Part shown: piece after piece, positions 1 through 64,000 of the stretch
Position numbering within the stretch: position 1 is the stretch's first letter
Layout: each line of letters starts with the position of its first letter
NCBI GenBank assembly: GCA_963693285.1
Contig: OY848917.1
Span: 30,267,245 to 30,331,244, forward strand
Direction of reading: 5' to 3'
Origin: Xestospongia muta
Taxonomy: Eukaryota; Porifera; Demospongiae; Haplosclerida; Petrosiidae
Length of the DNA: 64,000 nucleotides
Made by a program: the position numbers and the translations under genes
The notes under the pieces: generated by a model
What the model saw: only the letters and a program-made list of their open reading frames with translations
The model's database searches: none
Told to the model about the DNA's origin: nothing

Positions 1-952
1 TTATAACATGATTGCGGTATAATGTTTAGAGGTATAATTAATTGCTGGTTACTTAGCAACCAAATTGAGAAAATCAATGTTTAGTAATTTTAAATTTATT
101 TTAAAATATTTCTGTCATTAACAAGTACATGTATAACATGAAATAGTTATTTATTACATGGTACTACTGTAATGTTATATTAAGGACATTTAATTTTACA
201 TATACATATACATATACATGTACATGTACATGATTGGTGTTGTGAAAGACATGGAGAGTTCAATTGAAGAGGGTTTACTTTATTATCAATTTATATTTCC
301 TTTGATAACAAAGTGGATACATGTTTGGGTAACTAAACATACTAACACACAAGGAGGGTTATTTGTTTTAATAGGTACTTAGTTACATGGATAAAGACAC
401 ACTAGTCACTGCTATACTTTACCTTAAAACACTTCATGTTCAACCTCCTAACATATCTTAAAATGGGATGTGTACAATATATTAGTACAGAGCCATGGTC
501 ATTTATATGACTGCCCAACTGTTTTCCAGCATAGTCATAAACAGTTGAAACAACTTTTTGATTTCTCTGTAGCTTTATTGAGCATTTTTGATTCGCCCAA
601 GAATCATTTAAAGCACCATTCTGTTCTTTTGCTGCACATGATATAATGCACTCTGGGTGTGGTCTCTGCTCATCACTTAGTGCTGTATGAGCATCTTGAC
701 CATACCTCTAGTGCAATACATAATATAATGCACCCTGGGTGTGGTCTCTGCTCATCACTTAGTGCTGTATGAGCATCTTGACCAGACCTCTAGTGCAATA
801 TATCTTATCTTGTATAGCAGTCAGAATTGTGTTTTACTAATACATACATTATTCTTATTGTAATACTATAAACTTTACATTAGTATAATATATTGTACTA
901 AATATAATATTTTACTGTACTATGTTATTTATAAATTATTTATATTGTTTAG
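1..952. other. 5' flank, probably intron of the LRRK1-like gene
   Basis: AT-rich sequence with no supportable exon. It ends in a 3' splice site (TTGTTTAG at 945-952) feeding the first LRR exon in phase 0, so it is most likely intron of the kinase gene whose 5' part lies outside the window. The only structure seen is the 82-bp tandem duplication listed separately. Confidence 0.6.
641..804. repeat. 82-bp tandem duplication
   Basis: Two adjacent copies (about 641-722 and 723-804) share the core CTGGGTGTGGTCTCTGCTCA and differ at only a few bases, which indicates a recent duplication. No coding potential. Confidence 0.85.
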
Positions 953-55506
<54,554 letters not shown>

Positions 55507-56498
55507 AAAACAACTGTGTGTGTGTGTTTAGTAATAGTTATAGTGTTTGATTTTATACAAAATATTTTGTAAATTGACTTTTTATTGATCTTAAATTGTT
55601 TTGTAAGAATTGTTCAGTAGTTGATAATTAATTTTGCTACAATTTTTTAATAACATTTTTTGATAAAATATGACGTGATGGTATTATTCCCTTCATATAA
55701 TTATAAATAATGTAGCTTAACATCAATCACAGATCAACACTAACCTATAATTCTTCTGCAACTATTTTAATATTTCACATATGAACTATATAATTAATGA
55801 TTGTGATAAAGAACATATGTGTAACTGTACAGGTACAGATATATAGACCATATACAGGTACAGGTGTCATGTACAGGTACAGGTATATAGACCAGAAAGA
55901 GAAGACTTATTTAACTACTTATGATCAGTTATAATAACAAGTGCTTCTAACTAAGATATTAACTATGTAGAGTATTTTAATTGGTGGCTTGGGAAATGGA
56001 TGAGAAAAATATTTATGGTATTAATCACTTCTTCAAGTATCACATGTGTGTGTGTTAAACATCAATGATCATCACTACATGATACATGTACTGTACAGTT
56101 TACTACAGCTGGTGGTACATGTATGAATATCCAAAGCATATCTTGCTGGTAGGTGCTGTAACACCAACATGCATAGCAAAATCATAGTACTATACAATAA
56201 TAGTATAACAGCATGTATAGTCAGCATATACTGCTTTATATTATTGTTAAAATTGTTTATGTTAGTTACGTAAACTTATAGATAACTTATAGATTATATG
56301 CATGACGACAAAAATCAACAGAATTATAAATTGTCTATACATATTAGTATATACATATTGTTATAAATGTCAACATTAAATGAGATTGGAATCAATGGAA
56401 CAATAAACAGATAACAAACAAAACAGACATGAAGAAATACAATATGTCATTATACTACACCATCAAATTAATTTTACAACAAGGGCTTCTGAATTTAG
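55507..56498. other. intergenic region after the kinase gene
   Basis: No gene seen. AT-rich, with short repeats of ACAGGTACAGGTATATAGAC at about 55830-55895. Confidence 0.6.
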
Positions 56499-56506
56499 TA
56501 TAAAAG
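56499..56506 (+). promoter_or_regulatory. TATA box of the ITIH-C gene
   Basis: TATAAAAG 90-97 bases upstream of the ATG at 56596. Confidence 0.5.
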
Positions 56507-56595
56507 CAAGTGGATCTGACAGATATTCCATCAACACATTTCTCCTTTAACACTCCAGTCTTCTCCACTAACTTCAGTAGTTCTTCAGCTTCTCA

Positions 56596-57914
56596 ATGTC
56601 TGCCAGTGGACTCACTAAGTTCCTGATACTAGCTCTGAGCTGGTTGAGTAAGACCTTTTGCTACATCCATAAGACAAGCTGAAATCTTACTAATGTCTTA
56701 CTACCCCTATTACTTCATATAGGTGTACAAGGTAATGGTGAAGTCCCCCCAACCATTCCTATTAATATTTATGTAAATTGCTACCCACAATTTGGATGCA
56801 CTTATGGACAATCTTCTGGCAGTAAAACTATTCAAGAATGTTGTAATACTGTTAGTGGAGCTTCTGCCAGAATAGTCAACCCTCAATCAGATGATCTAGC
56901 TGAAGCATGTATAAGCTGTTCTACAGTGACCTGTTTCTCTAATGATAATTGTACTGGTGATTGGTTTGGCTATGCTCATGATCTTGACAAATGTTGTGAG
57001 CTAGGATATGATTCAGTTACACTTCGATTTTATACTGGATCCTGTCCACATGGTCAAGGTCAAGAGAATGACTGTCAAAGTAGTGATGTCTGTGTCCAAT
57101 GCCCTGGAGGTAGAACTTAGTATGTCATGTCATTAAAATCCTTCTCTCTCTTTTGCTAGGTGGAAGTGGTGGGGACCCTCACTTTGCTGTTCTCCTTGCT
57201 GATGGTCAAAACATGTGTTTCTCTCTTCAAGGCGAGCAAGGCTTTATTTTCAATTTAGTTCATAGCAACACACTAACAATCAATGCCCTCTTTGTTAAAG
57301 ACACAATATGTGATGAGGTTACCTGGTTGGGCAGTCTAGCTGTCATCATCAATAATCTGTCTTATCAAACCTTCAACCAATCTGTATTGGTGTTTGACAT
57401 CTCTGACAGAAGTGTGTCCATCAATGGAGAAAACAAACTTAAGGCTGGAGACATTGAAGCTATAAGAATACAGAAAAACAAATTGAATATTGTCAGTAAG
57501 AGTAGTCAGTCCCCTCATTCATCTGTCTTGGTGGTAATGAAAGATATTGGTCTGGTCTTTTCTGTTGAGTATATGGACAGTCATCTTGATTTGTTGTTTA
57601 GAAATGTTCCTAGCACAAACAAAGCTGATACATGTCATTCTCATGGACTATTGGGTCAATTTTTTTGTCCTGGACACACTGTTGATATAACCCGTAAACT
57701 ACTCATGTTTCCCTCTCATAAAGAACCCATTCCTGTTGTTCGTCGTCCTATTTGGAGCTTCATGGAGAGTAGGAAGACAGGTCAACATTCTCACTTTTGT
57801 TGGATGACAATGAACAATGGCTACCAAGGAGAAGGCATCATTGATGGTACATATCTGGACTATGTGGTCTCTTCCCTTACTACAATCCCTGACTACAAAC
57901 ACTTCAAACAATGA
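56596..57914 (+). CDS. secreted Cys-rich protein with free-standing ITIH C-terminal domain
   Basis: Three exons, 56596-56647, 56723-57109 and 57160-57914, in phase, 397 residues. Signal peptide MSASGLTKFLILALSWLS; then about 130 residues with about 17 cysteines (IQECCNTVSG, DLDKCCELGY) that I do not recognise; then the inter-alpha-trypsin inhibitor heavy chain C-terminal domain: GGDPHFAVLLADGQNMCFSL, CHSHGLLGQFFCPG and CWMTMNNGYQGEGIIDGTYL. In vertebrate ITIHs the precursor is cut at the DPHF site and the new Asp end is esterified to chondroitin sulphate. Here the usual VIT and vWA domains are missing, so the role is unknown, perhaps in extracellular matrix. Confidence 0.85.
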
Positions 57915-58945
57915 ACAACTCTGGCATTGGGCTCCAATTGAAACTCCTTCATATATCACTGAACTTCATAAACTAATATTCATGATCCTTTATGTAGTAC
58001 AGTAATCCATATTCATGATCCTTTATGTAGTACAGTAATCCATTTTACAGTAATCCATTTTAGCCATTTTAGTAAGTTTTATTATTTGTAGTATTAAAAA
58101 TTGATTTTTGTTCTGAAAAATAATTTGGTTCTTCCTGTATTTGAACTCACAACGTACAGTACTTTATCATAATACACTTTTGTCTCCTGTCATGAACACC
58201 CAGGCTAGCAAACATTGACTGTGGATCACACAGTGGTTTTAGGATAGGAGAAGAGCTAGTTCAATCTACTTGGAAACAAACAACTTAGGGTCCTCATAAC
58301 TGGAACTTGTTCACAGTATAATGTTGATATTAATATATTACATTGTCATGTTTCTCTTTCTCTTTGTGTGTACGTTCTCACTACTAGCATTGGATTAATA
58401 TATTACAAACTCTTGCAACTCACGAGTAACTTGTAGTTAGTTATTTTTATAAATAACTAGTTTTGAGCATTGTGGTAACTTCAGGTATTGTACAAGAGTT
58501 GATGTTTCATGATTGTTTGGTTTTATTTGAATTGTCTCCTTCCTTCAAATGTTTGACATACACAATGTAATACAAAATTAAATTAAGACTATTTAATGTG
58601 GCATGATTTGCAAAAAGGGACCACTTCTGTCAAAGCATTTGTGACATGATTTGTGAAAACCACTGTTAAAACATATCAAAAACAGTTTTGCATACATGTA
58701 GAATAGTTATGCATATATAACAACTGTAATTTTGAGATGTTTTAACTGTGGGCTTTTTCAATGGCTATAGATCCAACAGCTTAATAATTAATTTGAGCTT
58801 AATAATTAATTATTCATGTTTGTTTATAGCTAAAACTATAACTAATATTTTTTTCAAATGTTACCATAACTAAACTAAAATTAAATAGATTCAAAAAACC
58901 GTAACAATAAGCTAACATGGACTTTTATAGAGTATATTGCCTAGA
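57915..58945. other. intergenic region with small repeats
   Basis: No gene. Holds a 33-bp direct duplication (57978-58010, 58011-58043) and a possible tRNA-derived SINE head on the minus strand near 58126-58210. Confidence 0.55.
57978..58043. repeat. 33-bp tandem duplication
   Basis: Two perfect copies containing ATTCATGATCCTTTATGTAG, 3' of the ITIH-C gene. Confidence 0.95.
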
Positions 58946-59431
58946 TCACTTATGGAATACAGAAGATAAATCCTGAAATTCTTGACTTGTAATTATAAAA
59001 ACAGAACCATTGTCAGTCACTATCTTGTGTGATAGATCATATGATGAAAATAACATTCTTAATTTTTCAATAGTGTGGTAAGATGTTGCTGCCTTTACTG
59101 GAAACACCTCTAACCATTTAGCATGAGAATCAATAACAACTAGAAACATATGTCCCTGATATGGACTTGTGTAATCTATATGTAATCTCAACCATGGACG
59201 TGCCATCCAATCCCAAGGATGAAGTGGTCCCACTGGGGATGAGTTTTGATGACTTTGACAAATGGTACAATCTCTTACTTTCTGTTCAATTTCACTGTCC
59301 AGTTGTGGCCACCAAATGTAGTTAGGAGCTAATTCTTTCATTTTTACTACTCCTGGATGAGCATGGTGTAATTCTTCTAAGACTTGAGTTCTTAACTTGG
59401 TTGGAATGATGACTTGTGTGCCCCACAACAC
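58946..59431 (-). pseudogene. LTR-retrotransposon (Ty3/gypsy-type) integrase fragment
   Basis: 161 codons. An HHCC zinc-binding region (HHAHPGVVKM..., CTICQSHQ) is followed by the start of the integrase core with its first catalytic Asp (HIDYTSPYQGHMFLVVID) and second (VTDNGS). It stops before the catalytic Glu helix is complete. No LTRs, protease or reverse transcriptase were seen beside it. The flanking minus-strand frame 59453-59635 shows no recognisable domain. Dead remnant. Confidence 0.82.
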
Positions 59432-59870
59432 ACATCCATCTATATAGTAAACTTAACTCTGTTCGACTTCTATAGTAGGATATGCAATCTGGTGGAACAT
59501 CTGATACATTCTCTGGACAGCCTCCACGCTACTGGATCTCTCTCTGTACTTTTTCTTTGATCTATTATTGTTAATGGTATGGATTCCAAATGGTTCACTA
59601 AAGCAATAACTCTGCTGGAAGTGAAGAGGGTTCATCTGTCAATTGTATTGATAGTCTGATCAAACCATCTGGATTAGCTGAGTGATATTCAACAGAATAC
59701 TTGTTAACCTCTGAATTCTACAGGAGGTTAGAGTTGGTTTAGTGGGTGTAAATAGTTTAACACACATTTGAGTAATTAGTCCTGGCAGATAAATAACACT
59801 GTATTTATTCACAATATAACTCACATAATACAAACTTAAATCAATAAACTCAGGTATGGGACATTGCAGA

Positions 59871-60964
59871 TTAGTCTTTCAGTTTAATTTTCATTTCTGT
59901 GAACTTTAGTGAGTATAAGTATCCTGTCCAAGTAGCCCAGTTCACACCTCTAGCATAAGTAGTGTCATTGTACACACCATTGAGATTGGAATAATGACAA
60001 CAACGATACCACCATCCTCCATGGTAACTATATAGCAGCACAGTTGCTTGTAACACAACTATCATTGTCATTGTCTATTGTAGAAAACTTACCATTAATA
60101 TTACCTGCTGGTGCTGAAGAAGTCATTGAGTCTCCAGCATTTCCTGAAAATCCTGTGAGGAATGTGTTGTACTCTGAGGCAGGAGTGCCTACAATAAATT
60201 CTGTATAATGCGCATATTTTTTGGTGTTTTGAAAGTTTTCTAAATCTACTCGTAATCTGTTTCCTCCATCTTTAGTTAGGCGATGTAATTTTGTCAATCC
60301 AAGCCAAAATTCACCATTGAGATTACCAAACCCTTTTTCATATTGAGTCCAGTTACGAAAAAAGTCAACCAAACCATCCATTCTTCTTTGGAAAACAATC
60401 CATCCACCACCATCAGTTTTCATGTCACAATAAACCTGTATATATTATTAATTCATATAATTATAAGCAGCACTTTTGTTTAAATATATAAATCCAGGGT
60501 AATAATATTTATAGATCTTTCTTATAATTGCTGTCATATCAATATTACCTGGCACATAGGCCATAGTACAGTAAACAGGCATATAATCCATAAATATAAC
60601 TTACATCAAATGGTGTTTGTCCATCAGGATTTATAGTGTAAACACCATTAACAGTTTTACCTGCATCCAACCAGTTCTTGCAGTCACAGCACACTATATT
60701 GAGTCACAATTTATTGCAATACACATATCATATTGATGTACCTAAGCATGTCTTTGGGACAGACTTTGGACAGAGTACATATTTCACAAACCCAATTTCT
60801 TTGAACGTAAAAGTCTTCCCTTTATTTTTGATGCAACAGCAATACTGTTCATAGAGTGACTGGGAATGATGAATGCCACAATTAGCCAAGCAGGAAGAGT
60901 AACCATTTACAGTAGTAGATATAGCAATAGAAGTCAATAGTGTTGATATCAGTATTGATGCCAT
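59871..60964 (-). pseudogene. fibrinogen-related protein gene with frameshift (pseudogene or sequence error)
   Basis: Exons 60964-60742 (signal peptide MASILISTLLTSIAISTTVNG and a Cys-rich start), 60693-60605 (CCDCKNWLDAG, GVYTINPDGQTPFD) and 60435-59871. These make a fibrinogen C-terminal domain: [46 protein letters not shown] (calcium region), then [20 protein letters not shown] and the end [12 protein letters not shown] in another frame. The shift lies at about 60025-60033, where one (or four) extra bases create a TAG. Both sides are well conserved, so the break is recent or an assembly error. The family includes lectin-like recognition proteins. Confidence 0.8.
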
Positions 60965-61517
60965 TACACTCTCTCAGCTGAAGTAACTACTAAAGTGATT
61001 TACTATATCATACCAATATTTATTGTAATGCAAACCCACATTCATTAAGAGGGTTCAAAGTAAGCAGTGTAATGACGTCATTAAGTAATGTTGACTTTGA
61101 CATTTTTCAAAGAAATCTATAAAGTGTTATTGAAAAAATAACCTAAAATACTGAAAATAGACACATGCATTAGTACATTCTATAATATAACTAGCTTTAA
61201 ATGTTCAAAAGGTATTCCATTTCATAATGCTTATGTAATTAAATTAATTGAAAAACTTTTAGAGATTTTGTTATGAATGTTGCATATAATAACAAACTGT
61301 ATGTCATAATTATGTTAGTTTTCACTTTAGATGTTTGTCCAAACATAAAGAATGTTATGTTATTATTATATTAATGTATCATAACATTCAGAAAAAACAT
61401 AAAAGTATATAAATAGTATATAAAATATTGGCGCAAATGTAATTGTTTCAGCATAAATGACTAACAAATATTTGTATGTCATAAGTACAATATAGTTTGT
61501 TCATTTTAAAATATGTA
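60965..61517. other. intergenic region
   Basis: Between the divergent-side flank of the fibrinogen gene and the 3' end of the receptor-like gene. AT-rich; nothing recognised. Confidence 0.6.
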
Positions 61518-63799
61518 TTAATTTTCATTGGGTAAACTTTTCGTTATTGAAATTGGTTCCTCATAACAGCTAGGTATTCTAGGATAGTCTTGAGCAAGAT
61601 CATTATCATCATTAATGTAATCCATATCTTTGTTGTGTCTGCTGGAGCCAACATGATCATAAACTTGTTCATTGATTTCGGTTGTTTGTGGTGGAGGTAA
61701 TGGTAGTTCTCTTCCAGAATTGGACCTCATACTCATGCGACCTATTATAAACATGATGTATAATAGTTCAATAACATATGTAATGAATTGCAGTAAAGTG
61801 CTTAACCTCGCTGCAGTGGGCAGTGTAGATTTATACTACAGAGTGCATGTACATTTAACATTCCACAAGCTTAAAAGCACGGTAAATTATTAATGGCTCA
61901 GCTTTACTCTGACAATAGTCAATTTACTGGCCAATTTGCAAACTAATTGACCATAAGGCTCTACCAGACAAATTTCTTTATTCTTTTTTAGCCTTTTCAA
62001 GTGATGTAAACCAGACAAGAGATATGTCACGTGATGCGCAAGATGATTATTGATGTCTCAGCATTTCTCTTCAATCAAAGAAAAAAGCTTTGCCGTTTAG
62101 CGCGTCTACTGGGTACTTTGCACTCTAATTGAGAAAAGGTCCAATATTTTCCAACTTCTTAGTAAACGTTAGTGATTCTCCAATGACAGCTATGGTGCTA
62201 GTATTTATTTTTAGTTCGCGCTCAATGTGTCGACAAAGATATTGATAAATTAGTAAAACTGTCCTAACTTCCAAAAAAGTATTTTTGCAAAAATTCTCAC
62301 TTTAAAGAAGTTGGAAAATGTCATAAGCTGTATGAGGTTTTTATTGAATACTTGAGTCTTCACTGAAAACTGTGTGCTTTTTTCAAAGTTTTTTCAGACT
62401 TTTAAAGCTTTTTGTTCGTTTGACGCTCCTTTTAGCAGTAACCTTAAGACGTAAAGAAGTTTTGCTACCGTCCATTATAGTTTGGTGGCTACAAGTGCCG
62501 TGTTTGCCGAGTTAAAGCAGTTCAAAGCCATTTGCCCGGGTAACAGACACACACACACACACACACTGACAGACTACAGTACCCTCGCTATGCGCCCACG
62601 CACAATATGTATGCCAATAGTGTGCATTGTTAAAATGTTGTATATATAATATTGGTTGAATATGCTGTTTTCCCAAAGTTTGTGAAATGTGTACAGTTCC
62701 ATAATATGATGACTCACCATTCTGTTCTCTGGCAGTAAATCGATAAATTCCATTATCTAAAATAAAGGACACTTGGAATGTATCATTATATTATGAAGTA
62801 TACTCACTAATTTCAGAAGTAACTGACATATTTGAGCATCTTTTATTCCTTTTCTTTAAGCAAAAAAGTAGTACAATTGTTGATATTATGAAACATAGAT
62901 ATATTGCAAAGGAAATTAAACATAAAACTCCAAAGAAAATTGTCAACCACATAGGAGAGCAAGATATGTCTATTCTGTCTAGTACTGATGACATACTAGG
63001 GCTAGTATAGTGAGAGTTAGTAGAGTATGAACTATTGTGAGTGAGGGGTGTTGTCAAAACCAATTTTTCAGTTGAGAAAGTTGCACTACAGTTATAAACG
63101 AAAGCGGGTAAGCTACCAAATGAACAGGTACCATTTTCATCCTGATTATCTTCATAGGTCTTAAAGCATATTTCTAATTCCATTTCTGAAGTGCCATAAA
63201 CACTGTGGTACGTCTCAGTCTTGCATGTGTTATTAATCTGTAGTGAGCTGAGGTTAGAAATTGCTATAGTATCTATTACTGTTTCATAATTATATGTATC
63301 ATAGTCAAGTATGTCAATAAATATTTGAGGAGATATCTGTAGAAAGTAAACATTAGTTGACACACTAATACTTTATAGCTTACGTTATCTGTGAATGTAT
63401 ATATCATTGGATTACTTAGCTCTCCAACACTTGTGTTTTGAGCAAAATTTAACGTTGTTACATTATCTTTTAATCGTCCAGAAGTAGTGCAAATATTAAA
63501 ATGGCATATTTCTATGCACACTGTCAATCCTATACTACATTTGTAGGTGTCATTGCTTTTGCATATGATTAGATTATTAGAGTTTTGAGAGCAAATAGTG
63601 TCAATTTTACAGCAACAAAAGACTGAGTTTCGTCTATCATAACGAAGTACATCGTCGTTTGCATATGAATTGAACTGTACGCTAAATTCGGTTTCCATTT
63701 GTGATAGCTATAATGAATAGTAAAATGATTGTACTATAAACAAATTATTACCTCAATAATAGATAGTAGACAGCACAAAATCAGAACAGACTTGTCCAT
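61518..63799 (-). CDS. single-pass receptor-like membrane protein with tyrosine/SH3 motifs
   Basis: Five exons: 63799-63752 (signal peptide MDKSVLILCCLLSIIE), 63707-63384, 63336-62808, 62756-62718 and 61741-61518; all GT-AG and in phase, 387 residues. The ectodomain has about 15 cysteines and several NxS/T sites and matches no family I recognise. Transmembrane helix WLTIFFGVLCLISFAIYLCF and following residues, then basic KKRNKRC. The cytosolic tail has a proline motif ELPLPPPQ and tyrosines in EQVYDHV, MDYIND, DYPRIP and CYEEPI, typical of SH2/SH3 docking. One intron is 51 nt, another 976 nt and repeat-filled. The function is inferred only from these motifs. Confidence 0.82.
62340..62575 (+). 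repeat. dispersed repeat, second copy
   Basis: The plus strand encodes nearly the same peptide as the minus strand of 15360-15600 (LVATSAVFAELKQFKAIC), ending in a CA-repeat. It lies in the 976-nt intron of the receptor-like gene. Confidence 0.6.
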
Positions 63800-63827
63800 C
63801 TTATTCCACTTGTCTCTCTCACAAACT

Positions 63828-63839
63828 GTTTATATATAT
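63828..63839 (-). promoter_or_regulatory. TATA-like element of the receptor-like gene
   Basis: CATATATATAAA on the minus strand about 30-40 bases upstream of the ATG at 63799. The rest to 64000 shows no feature. Confidence 0.4.
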
Positions 63840-64000
63840 GCCTTCGTTTATTATTGAACTAAGCTCATATAAAGATCAACGTTCAATTACGTACAATCAG
63901 TCCTTTTAACAACAACTGAGCATATAGACAGGTTACTGTAAACAGTTTTCATAGTAAATTTATTCAGGTATGCATCATTGTGATGTGAAGATTTTGTTGA

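Noticed and set aside
57699..57959. Minus-strand frame opposite the ITIH-C exon
   Set aside because: Shadow frame; the plus strand carries the family motifs.
59453..59635. Frame upstream of the integrase fragment as a gene
   Set aside because: No domain recognised; lies in the flank of a decayed retrotransposon and has no splice or start support.

Overview
The window is eukaryotic, AT-rich nuclear DNA from an early-branching animal. Short GT-AG introns, a complete LRRK-type ROCO kinase, a Death-domain protein, NHL propeller proteins, a fibrinogen-domain protein, a two-domain fluoride exporter and many small hairpin transposons together suggest a compact-genome demosponge of the Amphimedon type. 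That species assignment is inference from gene content; no database was searched.

The backbone is one plus-strand gene, an LRRK1-like ROCO kinase. I assembled 32 exons (953-55506) by hand; all junctions are GT-AG, the phases agree, and together they give 6420 nt, i.e. 2139 codons plus a stop. Domain order is LRRs, Roc GTPase, COR, protein kinase, acidic/proline-rich linker and a WD40-like C-terminus. The 5' end lies upstream of the window. Its introns host other genes: a Death-domain gene (minus, 4057-5163), a fluoride exporter (minus, 43560-44663), and, in one 32.4-kb intron (5901-38305) between the LRR and Roc exons, an island of two unrelated tandem families.

The left part of the island (8.5-25.5 kb, same strand as the host) holds six intact and six broken or relic copies of a family of predicted type II membrane proteins. 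They share an acidic cytosolic head (the ADMVDG motif), one transmembrane helix and a coiled-coil stalk, with or without a six-bladed NHL propeller. The right part (26.2-37.6 kb, opposite strand) holds four two-exon genes for unrecognised secreted proteins in a segmental duplication, interleaved with hAT transposon remains. The two families converge tail to tail at about 25.5-26.2 kb.

Downstream of the kinase gene lie a secreted protein made of a Cys-rich segment plus a free-standing inter-alpha-trypsin-inhibitor heavy chain C-terminal domain (plus, 56596-57914), a decayed LTR-retrotransposon integrase (58946-59431), a fibrinogen-related gene with an apparent frameshift (minus, 59871-60964), and a single-pass receptor-like protein with tyrosine and proline motifs in its tail (minus, 61518-63799). 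Foldback elements, MITEs and microsatellites are scattered through introns. Two insertions can be delimited because a paralogous duplication unit in the same window still carries the empty site.
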